Assembly: GCA_916613615.1 (NCBI GenBank)
Contig: OU744730.1
Location: 36,689,315-36,753,314, forward strand
Source: Steromphala cineraria
Lineage: Eukaryota; Mollusca; Gastropoda; Trochida; Trochidae
Reading direction: 5' to 3'
Length of the DNA: 64,000 nt
Part shown: one piece after another, positions 41,657-54,126 of the stretch
Layout: each line of letters begins with the position of its first letter
Position numbering within the stretch: position 1 is the stretch's first letter
The notes under the pieces: generated by a model
The model's database searches: none
Seen by the model: the letters and a program-made list of their open reading frames with translations, nothing else
What the model was told of the DNA's origin: nothing
Made by a program: the position numbers and the translations under genes

Positions 41657-44230
41657 TAGCTCATCTGGCCTGTAAGGCCTGATGGGCTTATCGCATGGCA
41701 TGGTGTCCAGCATCCGTCCATCCATCCGTCCGTCCGTAAACTTTGTACATTTCAACTTCTTCTCTAGAAGCATAAGGCCTAGAAAGCTGCTGAAACTTTG
41801 TGTACAGACTCCTTGACTAGTGAGGATTAAAAATTATAGCTTTGGTGGTCCTGTGGCCCCTAATATGGGCCACAGGGGCTACCCCTTAAAAACTTACTTT
41901 CATATTTTTCTCCAGAAGCACAATGCCTAGAAAGCTGAAACTTTGTGAACAGACTCCTTGACTAAGGAGGATTTAAAATTGTAGCTTTGGTGGCCCTATG
42001 GCCTGGAAAGCTGATTTTTTTTTACAGACTCCTTGACATGTGAGGATTATGAATTATAGCTTATGTTTCCCTGTGGCCCCTATTAAGGGCTGCAGATGTT
42101 AGATGCAATCTTTTTCTCCTCCAGAAGCAAAAGGCCTAGAAAGCTGAAATCCTGGTAGAGACTCCTTCTAATGAGGATTGTAATTTACAGTTTTGGTGAC
42201 CCTATTACCCCTAAAGAGGGCTTGGTGAACCTTTGGATCCTATACCCTAATTATCAATTAAATATTTGAGCAATTACCATGGCTGAATTGATTACCGGTA
42301 CCTGAAATCACATCACCTTATATACTTATTTTAGGATTCGTGACCCTATGGCCCCTCAAAAGAGGAACAACATTGGCTACACTCTTGTCTGCAGTATAAT
42401 TGAATATAAAGCCTGATGAGTTACAGAGCTAAAAGCTCTATTTTTGGACTGTTTGAGAGTGTCATCAAAGGTGACAACTAATCTCAGAAGCTATTTAAAA
42501 TAGAATAACCAAATTTGCTGTGTGTCTTAAGGGCATCAATACCTGCAATATGCAGTTACTGCCCTTGTTCCGTGTTTTTGAACTTGAGATTTATGCAATT
42601 ACAAATTACAGAGTTAACCATATGGCCAATGTAGTGGCAGCTTTTATAAAAAGTAATTTGGGGAGGGGTGTTGATGACCAGGTCTCATTCAGCAGCGTCT
42701 GTCCGTCCGTCCGTCCGTCCGTCCATCCGTACGTTCGGTTCTTGTTAACGCGATATATCACGAACCGTTGCACCCAATGTATTGAAATTTGGTCACAGCC
42801 TCACTTAGGGGATTACTCAGACACCAGTCACTTTTGGTGACCATGACCTTATTTTCAAGGTCACAACGGCACTTTGACCACTCTTGAAAGGCTTGTTAAC
42901 GCGATATATCTGATGAACCGTTGCACCCAATGTCTTCAAATTTGGTCACATCCTCACTTGGGGGATTACGCAGACACCAGTCACTTTTGGTGACCTTGAC
43001 CTTATTTTCAAGGAAACAACAGCACTTTGACCACTCTTGAAACACTTGTTAACACGATAGCTCATGAACCATTGCACCCAATGTCTTCAAATTTTATCAC
43101 AGCCTAACTTGGGGGATTATGCAGACACAAGTTACTTCGGGTGACCGTGATATTATTTTCAAGGTCACTACAGCACCTCGGCAATTTTTGAAATTCTTGT
43201 TAATACAAAACCTCTTAAACCGTTTTACAAAATGGCTTCAAATTTAGTCACAGCCTATATTGTGGGACTACGCAGATACTTTTGATGACCTTGACCAGTT
43301 TTTTTTAACACTTTTGAAACATCTCATATCTTATATAATTTCGACTTGCTATCCATAACCATAACGCCTAGAAAGCTGAAACTTTGTGTAGTGAGGTAGT
43401 GACTAGTGAGGATTAAGAATTGTAGCTTTGGTGGCCCTATGGTCTCTAATTAGGGCCCCAGGGGCCACACCCTAAAAACCCATTGGTCCCACTCTAAAGC
43501 AAAATCAAATGTAAAGCCTGATGAGCTACAGAGCCAATGGCTCTATTTTTAGCTTATCAGGTCTGAAAGACAGGATGGGCTTATCGCATGGCATGGTGTC
43601 TGGCGTCCGTCCATCCGTCCATTCGTAATCTTTTCACTTTTCTTACTCTAGAGAGCTGAAATTTGATGTGCAGACTCCTTGACCAATGGGGATTTTAAAA
43701 TGTAGATTTAGTGACCCAATGACCCGAAAAAGTATCACAGGGATCAAAACCTTACAGTTCTATTTTCATCTTCTTCTCCATTTCCAAAAGAGCTGAAAAG
43801 TTGTGTGTAGACTCCTTGGCCAATGGGGATTTTAAATTGTTGATTTTGTGACCCCTTGACCCCAAATGGGGTCACAGGGTTCAAAACCTTAAAACTTATT
43901 TTCATCTTCTTCTCCAGTTCCAAAAGTTCTAGAGAGCTGAAAAGTTGTGTGTTGACTCCTTTGCCAATGGGGATTCTAAATTGTAGATTTTGTGACCTCT
44001 TGACCTAAATTGGGATCACAGGGGTCAAAACCTTAAAAACCTATTTTCATCTTCTCCTCCAGTTCTAAAAGGTCTAGTGAGCCGAAAAGTTGTGTGTAGA
44101 CTCCTTGGCCGATGGGGATTCTAACTTGTAGATTGTGTGACCCCATGACCCAAAATGGGGTCACAGGGGTCAAACCCTTTGAAATCTATTTCCATCAAAA
44201 GTCTGATGAGCTAAAGAGCCCATGGCTCTA
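41657..44230. repeat. AGCTCATC-type bivalve-like repeats with internal tandem units
   Basis: AGCTCATCTGGCCTGTAAGG...GCATGGCATGGTGTCCAGC with TCCG repeats starts at about 41659. The same heading reappears at 43551 (AGCTTATCAGGTCTGAAAG...). GATGAGCTA-AGAGCC-ATGGCTCTATTTTT ends are at about 43517-43550 and 44203-44235. Within are diverged units of about 100-150 bp (GACTCCTTG...GAGGATT) and, at 42735-43200, three units of about 160 bp (TTGTTAACRCGATA...CACCCAATGT). It is non-coding. Confidence 0.6.
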
Positions 44231-44944
44231 TTTTTCCATTTGAAAAGGACTTCTGCCAGGTGAAAGTTATTACCTTTACTACGCATGCCCAAAGTGTTTT
44301 GTGACATAAACAGAACGGAAGTGAACCTAATCAAATGAATATAACAGACAATGTTGGTATATAAACAGATTAAACGGGTATGAGCACAATATGGCCGCTT
44401 GGCCTATCTGGTAATAGATGAGAGTAGTAATAACACAGTTTTGATTCACTGATTTTTATGTGTACAACATTTTTCTGTCTGCACCAATGGGGTGTCTTCG
44501 TACTAATAGGCCTGTGGCCTCACAGTATCGAAATAAAAGATTTGAATCACAACTGATTGTGTAATTAGGGGAGGTCGCACTTGGGTTATGACAAACTCTT
44601 TGACCATGTTATTACAAGGATTAGGGAAAGGATGTTGTTTTAGAGAGTTAGCGGTCTGCCATCTCATCTATGTGACGCCCAGTTGTCAAAGCACTCATTT
44701 ATTGGTCAACAGGTCAAACTAGATCCAATCAAAGGTTACACTATAAGAAATCATATGCAATGTAATGTCCTTGAGATCAGAGACATATATAACATATTTG
44801 GAGTATAGAGTCTCTGTTGAGATGAGCACAGTGGCTTCGTTATAGGCTCTTTGTAGCAGTAGGAACCCAACTGCATAAATATATAGTTACACACTTCGCT
44901 TATAGGATTAGTGTCTCATAATCATAATCACCCAACCACAAGAC
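44231..44944. other. No gene recognised
   Basis: Unique sequence between the AGCTCATC repeats and the jockey-type element. The last roughly 100 bp may be the 5' untranslated part of that element. Confidence 0.35.
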
Positions 44945-46190
44945 ATGGATAATCCACTTATTCCAAAACTCTATTCTGGACTGTACCTAGAAATACAAAA
45001 AGAACACAAACAAGTAGTTGGTTCATCTAATTTTCAAATCGCATCTGGCGATATAGAAGTACAGGAAACAACAAATATGGAAACTGACCGTGATGCTGTT
45101 TACAGTAACAAGAACAAAACAATAAAAGACAAAGACAGAGTAATCCTCAGAGTCATCTGAATCCTCTTGATCAACTCCAGACATTAACACAAAATTCAGA
45201 CGCTCCAATGCAACACAAAGCAATATCAGCACAGCAGCAAATGGTAACAAAATCAAATACCAGATGATTATGACAGCCATAGACAAGATTGAACTGAACA
45301 AAATCATGAGCTGTCAAGACATATCATGTCAACTTAGCTCACTTGGGACCCACCCAGCAACAAAAAACAAATTTGGCAAAGGTTTTGTGCTTAAAACGGA
45401 CAATATAAGCTCTACCTACACAAGCATAACAAGCTACACCACAGTTAATGGCACAAAAGTCAATTATGAAATTGTTCAAGATGCCACTGCTCAGGACATG
45501 AATATGACAAATGTCGCAACAACCTGTACTGTGGCAACTGTAAACTAACGGGTCACAGTGCCTTATCTAGAAAATACCCATACAGACAAAATAAAACTGA
45601 ACAACTCACTAAACACCAATCGCTCAAACCAGAGACACCAGAATCAACTAAGGGCAATCTGTTGCATTCAACCCCTCCAACCACTCATCACCCAGACAAT
45701 CACCAGTAAACGAGGAAACTCTTCAGGAAAGTAGTTCCTAGAAATACTGTTAGCTCCTGAGAAACACCAAAAGATGGGAAAATGTTGGAAAACATTGAAC
45801 AAAAACTTCTAGAACATATTAGATCAGCAAGAAAAACACATTCAGAACCACACAAAAAGGTGACAGAACCAAGAAACAAACCAAAACTCAAAACACAGAG
45901 AAATACAGACCGTCAATGTTGAGAAAACTCAACTACTCTCACGCGAGTTAAAACAGTGTCAGCAAATAACACAGCACCAAAGACAAAAGGATCTGAAAGA
46001 AACAATCGCAGAAACACCACCGACAAACCAAAAAAATACAGTTGATAGGATTATACTATTCACAACGCAAGCTATCATCAATTCAACACCAACACACTCT
46101 GACAAGGAACATCATAGAAATGTAAAGCAAAATTGGTGCTGTGCAGTATCAGCTGGGAACAGTTCTTAGACAAGATCCACCAAAACAACC
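44945..46190 (+). pseudogene. jockey-type ORF1 (gag-like), decayed
   Basis: A possible start ATG at 44945 opens 71 codons, then the frame breaks. A second open stretch at 45264-45548 and the adjoining frame contain a zinc-knuckle-like CGNCKLTGHSALSR near 45530, with the last Cys lost. Downstream to about 46190 only short Gln/Asn/Thr-rich frames remain. Its place before an endonuclease and RT of jockey type supports the call. Confidence 0.4.
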
Positions 46191-46242
46191 CACAGAATAC
46201 ACACCAAGATAGAAGCTTCTATTACTAAACCTCTTATAAAAT

Positions 46243-47276
46243 GGCGGACTTTACTGTACTACAACAAAATATAAATGGACCGATGGTTCCGAGCTTAAAG
46301 TACTATTACAACCAAGTGTGATCCTTCTGCACGAATCAAAATTATCCAAAAAAGGGATTACAAAATCCCAAGTTATAACATACTAAGAAAGGATCGTTTT
46401 ACGGAGATAATAAAAAACCCACAAGGTGGTGTAAAACATGGTATTGATAACAAATCTTTAGAATTAAACATTGAAGGCATAGAAATTAATGATGTAACAG
46501 TTAATAATATGGCCATAAACCAACAAATGTTATCAATGTCTATCTACCCCTCATCAACAAAAAATACAGTTTAAATATTTAACAAATTACTACCCTATCT
46601 TGCCAACTAAGCCTATCTGGGGGCGATTTTAACGCACATCATAACCTCTGGGAGGCAGACGATAGAACCAATACCAGAGGTACAGTCATACAAAAATGGT
46701 TAGAGGATAACAAACTCATTGTTCTCAACAATTATGAACCTTATAATTTTCACAGGCTAACATAGGTATATATATACGACAATAGCTCTTAGCATTACTA
46801 CACCAGACCTAGTTTATGACGACAGCTGGAGAAGTGATCAATTCCCACTATTGACCACATTAAAGAATGACAATACACAAAGGACACAAAATAACTAGAT
46901 CCATAAAAGTTGGAATTTTAACAAAGCAAGTTGGGAAATATTTCAAAATATATATGTGAGCAAAACCTAAACAATGATGTAAAAGATGAAGATGTTAACA
47001 TACATGTATACGGCAAAAAATATCACTGAGGTAATCAAATGCTGCTAATGTAGCCATGCCAACCAAACAAACTCGAGCTCACAGTCATATACCAGTACAA
47101 CAGTGGAATGAAGAAATTATGCAAGCAAGAAAAGAAAGAAAACTCCCAAGGAAAAAAGCTAAAAAGGATTAGCGGTTAATTCAACAAGCGACAGCACCTA
47201 GAAATATTGTTAGAACTCTAATAAGTAAGCAAAAAATCCTATCATGGTTTAAAATGTGTAGCACATTAGATATCAA
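46243..47276 (+). pseudogene. jockey-type endonuclease region, decayed and cut by an L1-like insertion
   Basis: ATG 46243 (ADFTVLQQNING) starts an apurinic/apyrimidinic-type endonuclease. Later frames keep GDFNAHHNLWEADD (near 46620, the catalytic GDFNAHH) and a conserved WNEEIMQARKERK linker (near 47105). Many stops and frameshifts separate them. At 47276 the region is interrupted by an L1-like element; the continuation lies at 53233. Confidence 0.65.
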
Positions 47277-47478
47277 ATATAACTAAAGGCGACTTCCAGT
47301 TGCGCATGACACGGGCCTGACGTGTTTTACCTGGGCTCCCGCCACCCCAGTAAAAATCCACTGAATCTTTGAAACTAATGCTATTTCTAAGCCTTATTAT
47401 TGAATAAGAGTTTTACGTAGTGCCTTTAAAACACAACGTGAGGGTTATTTCCACATTTTGAACTGAATTTAACAATAA

Positions 47479-48205
47479 ATGAAGAAAATGTCCGAGTCAG
47501 GTCGAACAACGAGATCGAGCAATATCGAAGATATTGTACAAGCTGCTGAAACCGAACTCATTAAATCTGTGAAATCTGATTTACAAGAGTCTCTGAAAGT
47601 CCAAATAACTGAAATAGGTGAGAAAATCAATTCCGTTGAACACGTTGTCTCAACTCATAGCGACGAGATCTCTAAACTACGAGAAACAGTGGATAAAGAG
47701 CGGGAAAGTCGGATATTCTACCAAAGACAGCTGTTACTCAAAGATATACACGACAGGAAGCCCAACCTCCTGTTCTACGGGATCCCAGAGTCCCCCCAGG
47801 AGGATACAGAACAAGTGCTACGGAACTTCCTCGTAACAACTCTCAACTTCAATCAAGACAGAGTTGACCAGGTATTGTTTAAAGTCGTTCATAGACTTCC
47901 CCTGTCAGAATACCAAAGAAAGAATAACCCAGCCGCCTTGAGAAGTATCATTGCGACTTTCTTATACATGCCGGACCGGGAAGCGGTTTTTACCGCTCGG
48001 AAACTACTTAAACAGTCCAAAATCAGCATCCAAATTGACCTTCCCCCCCATGTTGAAAAAGCGACGTGCGATTTTGAGTCGACAAGCTGCAGTCATCCGT
48101 CAAGAGCAGAAGATCTGGACCAGAGTCCGCGTGGTAGATGTAGAGGTGGTACTGGAGACAAGAGACCCACAGATTCCAGGCTCTGCTTGGAAGATATATG
48201 ACTAA
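47479..48205 (+). pseudogene. L1-like ORF1 (coiled coil + RRM), one frameshift at a C run
   Basis: ATG 47479 opens an N-terminal coiled coil (IGEKINSVEHVVSTHSDEISKLRETVDKE), then an RRM-like domain starting KPNLLFYGIPESPQED and a C-terminal domain (PDREAVFTARKLL). At 48044-48051 a run of C precedes a change of frame. The C-terminal part (KKRRAILSRQAAVIRQEQKIW...) continues in the next frame to TGA at 48203-48205. L1 ORF1 proteins are RNA chaperones that coat element RNA. This gene exists once; the tandem units begin downstream of it. Confidence 0.75.
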
Positions 48206-48827
48206 TCCTACAAAAACAAGCCCTCATTGTGTTTGTAAACAGTCGTGAGTGAACATGACGAATGAACCCTAACAACTATTCATTTAAGTGTAATTCCTTT
48301 TAAAGAACTATATTTTTGTTTCTTTACTTTCAGATCAAGATAATGATCTCAACTCTTAATGTCGACCATTAACCTTCTTGCTTAAATCTAAAGGAACAGT
48401 AAAATATCCTGTAGCTCAACTTTTAATTTTAGAATCAAACCAACAGTTGATGAGTTGTACCTGATACCCTCAGTGTCTATTTTTAGTGTGCACGTGCTTG
48501 GCGTGCGCCACAGGTTATTGAGTGAGACAATGTGGTTCTCTCACTTAGGCGGGAATTTGCCTAACCATCAGTTTGCTGGATATTTTGTGTTTATTCCTTT
48601 TCTCTATGGATTATTATACTATTGGGAATGTTGAACCGAAACGTGAGTAAAGTTCTTTCTTTATTTTTGATGAATAATGTGAAATGACAATGCGTGTCTC
48701 CTATGCATCTGCACAGCTGCAAGTAAGAAGATCTTAGATAAGAGACTGTTTCCCGCATATCATACTTTATATCATGTTGATATTATTCTTTTGGTTCGTG
48801 AATCTAATACACACGAACTTTGTATTC
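48206..48827 (+). other. Inter-ORF spacer of the L1-like element
   Basis: No coding region. Its end contains an imperfect repeat of about 115 bp (ATATCATGTTGATATTA..CTTTTGGTT at about 48770 and 48893), whose second copy lies inside the triplicated unit. Confidence 0.5.
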
Positions 48828-49281
48828 GCAAGTTCAAAAACTATTTATTTTGGTTTGAATAATGAGACTTTATCTCACATATCATTTTATATATCATGTT
48901 GATATTAATCTTTTGGTTTTTTAATCTAATGGGCACTAGCATTGTATTCAAGTTCAAAAAAGATATATTATTATTTGAATAATGATAATTACTTCATTAG
49001 TATATTTACTAAAGAAATAGTGAATTGGTATTTACAATTACAATCTACAAAGGCTTAATTAAGCATTACTCTGATTATTTCAGACAGATATAAGGTGAAT
49101 TACAAGTTTTTCTTTTTGGGGTGACGGGGTCCCTGACTTTGTTTAACATTTTATCCATGTCAACCACGGATATTTCTTTGTTTTTACCTTTTCCTTTCTT
49201 TGTTATATCAAAAGATAAAAACACTTTCACTTGGATACAATTACCATTTCAGAACTATGCTTTGAGTAGAAAGAATTATCA

Positions 49282-52200
49282 ATGGGAGTTTCGTCTAAAA
49301 TAAATATAGTTTCAGCCAACTGCAGAGGTTTAGCCGACAAAAGAAAACGTAAAGAAGTCATGAATATCTATAGAAAAAAGAAATTTTCAATCATATGTTT
49401 GCAGGATATCCACATTTCTACTGAACATGAACAGATAATGAAAAATGAATGGGGTTTGGACTGTGTTATCGCACCTTTCAAATCAAATTCAAGAGGAGTA
49501 GCTATTCTACTTACTAATAACTTTGAGTATGAAATACATAAGATCTCGAAAGACGAAAACGGAAATTACATTATTTTGGATATAACTGTTGATGGCATTA
49601 GACTTACTTTAACGAATCTATATGGTCCAAACGTTCCTTTTACGTAGACTTATTCAACAAGATAATCGATATTGGAAATGAATCAATAGCAATTTGCGGA
49701 GATTGGAATCTTGTCCTTGATCACACCTTAGACCTTGAAAACTATAAGAATGTTAACAACCCAAAGGCCCGTAAAATTGTATTAGATCACTTAGAAAACC
49801 TAAATTTACTAGATGCTTGGAGAGAAGTAAACACTGACATAAGGAAATATACATGGTGGAAAAGAAACCCTCGTCAACAAGCTAGATTAGACTTTTTCCT
49901 GGTAACAGAAGATCTCTTCAATATATGTTCAAATAATTCCATTATTCCAGGTTACAAAAGTGATCACTCAGCTGTAACTTTTTCTCTCTCAACACAAAAG
50001 AACAAAGAAAGGGGACGGGGCTATTGGAAATTTAATACTTCTTTGTTAAGACGCGAGGAATATATAAATCTAATAACACAAATATTGAATATCACCAAAC
50101 ATGAATATGCTGCCCCAAAGTATAACGAGAATGAAATTGACGAGACTGACGACGCTGATCTATGCTTAACTATCAAAGATACTCTCTTTTTTGAAACATT
50201 CTTAATGAAAGTCAGAGGTAAAACTATATCATACTCTTCCTATTTAAAAAAGACTAAGAACGAAAAACAAAAAGAATTGGAAAACAATATATGTCGATTA
50301 GAAAACGAAATAAGAGATGATTTCCAAAATATCGAAGAAACAATTCTTTCAAATTTGGCCAGAGATAAACTTGAATTGGAAAAAATAAAAGAAGAAGAAA
50401 TGAAAGGAATACAAATTCGCAAAAGAATTCAATGGTACGAAGAAGGAGAAAAACCTACAAATTACTTCTGTCATTTGGAGAATAGAAACTACACAACAAA
50501 ACTAATCAATTCTCTTATTAGGGATAATGGCTATGAGATAACCGACGGACACGAAATCATAAATGAACAAAAGACATTTTACGACAATTTATATAAATCC
50601 AATATTGACATAGACGATGAAAGTAAAGTTGTTTTTAACGACATCAACATTCCTTCTTTAAGCAAAGACCAATCAGATGCATTAGAACGCGAGATAAGCA
50701 ATGAAGAAATATCGGATGCTGTTAAATCAATGAAAAATGATAAAAGTCCTTGACTAGATGGTTTTACTATTGAGTTTTTTAAGTTTTTCTGGAAGGATCT
50801 CAAAATATGGATTCAACGTTATATCAATGAAACATTTAATGAAAATGCTTTGACAATGACAATGAACAGAGGCGTAATTACTTGCATACCGAAACCAGGC
50901 AAAGACAGAAGATTCTTAAAAAACTGGCGTCCTATATCTCTCTTAAACGTACTGTATAAAATCATAAGTACCTGTATTACGAATAGGCTTAAATCGACGC
51001 TAGATATTCTTATCCATGAAAATCAAACTGGATTCATTCCAGGTAGATGTATTACGGAAAACATTTGATTACTTTATGACATTATTTTTGAAACTAAACT
51101 ACGAAAGAAAAGGGGGCTATTGATCCTAATTGACTTTGAAAAGCTTTTTGATACAGTCTCTAAGAAATTCATAATGATGGTATTGAATAAATTCGGATTT
51201 GGAAACAACATACAGAAATGGGTTAATATATTGATATCGAATGCCTCTTCTTGCATTGTTCAAAATGGCCATCTATCAACATTTTTTGACAACGAAAGGG
51301 GCTGTAGGCAGGGAGATCCAATCTCCCCATACTTATTTTTATTCGTTGCTGAGGTACTAGGCATAATGATAAGAGAAAACAAAAACATAAAGGGGATTAT
51401 CCTAGACGAAATCGAACACATTATTGGTCAATATGCTGACGATACTGAACTATTCCTAGATGGTTCTGAAACCTCTCTCAATGAAGCTATTAACACACTT
51501 TTGAAATTCTATAAAATGTCCGGTCTGAAAATAAATATGGATAAAACCAAAGCAGTTTGGCTTGGAACAATGGCTGGCAGCGATTTAACACTCTCTCACG
51601 ATTTAAAACTTGATTGGCATAAAGGAAATTTCGATGTGTTGGGAATTAAACTGAATGCAGATTTAGACAATCTTTGGATAATCAATACCAAAAAAAGACT
51701 TGAAATATAAAGAGAATTCTTTTGAACTGGAAGAAAAGAAAATTAATGTTGATAGGGAAAATAACGGTTATCAAAACTTTAGCACTACCTACCATTGTTC
51801 ATATTCTCTCCTCCCTTCCAAATCCTCCGAAAGAATTTATAACCGTTTTAAACAACATATTCTTCAAATTCATATGGAATGACAAGAGGGACAAAATTAA
51901 GCGTGTCAACTTAATGCGAAAGTACAAAGATGGTGGCTTAAGAATGGTAGATGTCAAAACCTTTATTGATTCACTTAAAATCTCTTGCTTGAAGAGATAT
52001 GCTTCAAAACCAAACATGTATAGTCTAGCGGGTTTTCCCATCAAGCATGTCCTCCTTTTAGGTGCTAATATCATCAAAATATACAAACCTATTAACCCTT
52101 TTTGGAAGGATACATTGGAAGCCTGGCATAGATATATTAAACACTATTATATAAATGATTCACAGATCAATGAAATACTTATGCAACCTCTTTGGTTAAA

Positions 52201-53056
52201 TCATCAAAGTTTAAATCCAGACCTGATTATCAATAATTGGTTCAAACAGGGTATAACCAATGTAAAAGACATTTGTAAAGTTAACGAGATTGTTACATTC
52301 GCAGAACTCTCAGCAAAATACGATATTAAAGGAACAGTACTCGATTTAAATCGTGTCATCCTCAGTTTACCCAAAACATGGAAAGATACGATAAAAGAAT
52401 CTAATAACTCAATCGTGATGCATATGCCAACCTATTTTCCCTGGAAAGATATTACTAGAACTACTAAAGGGTCAAGACCATTTTACGATAATCTAATTTC
52501 GCAAACTTCATGTAATTCTCCAAAAGTTTGCAATAAATGGGAAAATGAAAACAATTATGTCTTAAATTGGAACTGCATATTTATTAGATATATACAATGT
52601 ACAAGAGATACAAAGCTTCTCGAATTCCAATATAAGTTTATCCACAGAATAATCTATACAAAAAGAGAATTATATAAAATGAGACTTGTTGATAACGATT
52701 TATGTCCTTCATGTGGTTCAAGTGAGAATATATACCATGTTTATATTGAATGTCCTGTTGTAAGACTTTTTTGGGAAGAATTCAACTCCCTTATGAATAG
52801 ATTCCGTATTGAAACCTTTGAAATACAAACTCAAGACATACTATTTTGTGCGACCAATGACCACTTGCTCAATCACATGATATTACTAGCTAAACGACAC
52901 ATATTCGTAATGCATATTAAAGATAACAAACCTTCTTTCTCAATATTCTTAAATATTCTAAAAGACATATTTGGTATTGAGAAATATATCGCTAGGAGGA
53001 ATGATAAACTTATTCCTTTTGAGAAAAAATGGAAAGTAATTGAGAAGGTCATCTGA
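49282..53056 (+). pseudogene. L1-like ORF2, copy 1 (endonuclease-reverse transcriptase)
   Basis: The endonuclease begins at ATG 49282 (INIVSANCRGLADK). All three copies share a frame break at about 49644 (after NLYGPNVPF); the next frame resumes with NKIIDIGNESIAICGDWNLVLDH and KSDHSAVTF. RT motifs follow: NWRPISLLNVLYKI, LLILIDFEKLFDT (catalytic Asp), RGCRQGDPISPYLF and GQYADDTELF (YADD). The C-terminus carries C-x2-C...H-x4-C (CPSCGSSENIYHVYIEC). Copy 1 alone has TGA at 50751-50753 and 51066-51068. It shares with copy 2 a one-base loss near 51706. It ends at TGA 53054-53056. Confidence 0.9.
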
Positions 53057-53232
53057 GTCACAATCCTGTTGCTTTAAATGGTTTTGAACTGTTGTTTCTC
53101 AACATTCAATGTATTATTTATGCCTATCTATGTCAACTCATGTGTATATGTAACGTTCATGTCCTATATGACTATCATTGTATCCATCGGAAGTGAAAAA
53201 AAACATTTGAAAAAAAATATATAACTAAAGGC

Positions 53233-53672
53233 AAGTTTGGAAAAACATTAATGCTTTCAGAGGTTAAAGCACTGAATCACATATTCCAAGTATCAATAAC
53301 AGCAAAAACAAACAGAAACAAATCAATAATACAAATTATTATAAAGCTGCTTTTCGAGATAAAGTTTACAATACATAACCTTGTCCCTAGGACAAAAACA
53401 AACATAACTTATGGTACCATAAGCCTTTTACAATATCAGAACTTAACAATATTGTCAATAGTAAAAGAGTAACAGCATCAGGTATTGATCAAACCAGTTA
53501 CACAATGCTTAAACGTCTTCTTTATAGATGTAAACAAGTGTTATTTGATTTCTACAATAAGTTATGGAAAGAAGGTACATTACCATCAGACTGAAAAGAA
53601 AGTCTTATATCCTTACACAGACAAAATCCGATTCATTTGTAAAAGTCTAGAAGTGCTGGTAACAAAAAGATT
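53233..53672 (+). pseudogene. jockey-type RT N-terminal segment (in unit 1)
   Basis: After the L1 target duplication the jockey sequence resumes: a linker (LWYHKPFTISELNNIVN in one frame), then ASGIDQTSYTMLKRLLYRCKQ and a WKEGTLPSD segment typical of the RT N-terminus of jockey-like elements, with a stop after PSD. It is repeated in units 2 (58077-58516) and 3 (62919-63358), and only after unit 3 does the RT continue. Confidence 0.7.
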
Positions 53673-54126
53673 GCAAGTTCAAAAACTATTTATTTTGGTT
53701 TGAATAATGAGACTTTATCTCACATATCATTTTATATATCATGTTGATATTAATCTTTTGGTTTTTTAATCTAATGGGCACTAGCATTGTATTCAAGTTC
53801 AAAAAAGATATATTATTATTTGAATAATGATAATTACTTCATTAGTATATTTACTAAAGAAATAGTGAATTGGTATTTACAATTACAATCTACAAAGGCT
53901 TAATTAAGCATTACTCTGATTATTTCAGACAGATATAAGGTGAATTACAAGTTTTTCTTTTTGGGGTGACGGGGTCCCTGACTTTGTTTAACATTTTATC
54001 CATGTCAACCACGGATATTTCTTTGTTTTTACCTTTTCCTTTCTTTGTTATATCAAAAGATAAAAACACTTTCACTTGGATACAATTACCATTTCAGAAC
54101 TATGCTTTGAGTAGAAAGAATTATCA

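Larger units (their letters stand above)
47291..53218 (+). mobile_element. Full-length L1-like non-LTR retrotransposon (5.93 kb) with 14-bp target duplications
   Basis: The same 14 bp, ATATAACTAAAGGC, stand at 47277-47290 and 53219-53232. The element ends in two A-rich runs (GTGAAAAAAAAC...TTTGAAAAAAAAT) just before the right copy, as expected for target-primed insertion. It has ORF1 at 47479-48205 and ORF2 at 49282-53056. The flanks on both sides belong to one jockey-type element. Bases from 48828 onward are also part of the first unit of the tandem triplication. Confidence 0.85.

Noticed and set aside
47618..48275. Extra frames over L1 ORF1 on both strands
   Set aside because: Shadows of the ORF1 coding frame, except the part after the C-run frameshift, which is included in the ORF1 entry.
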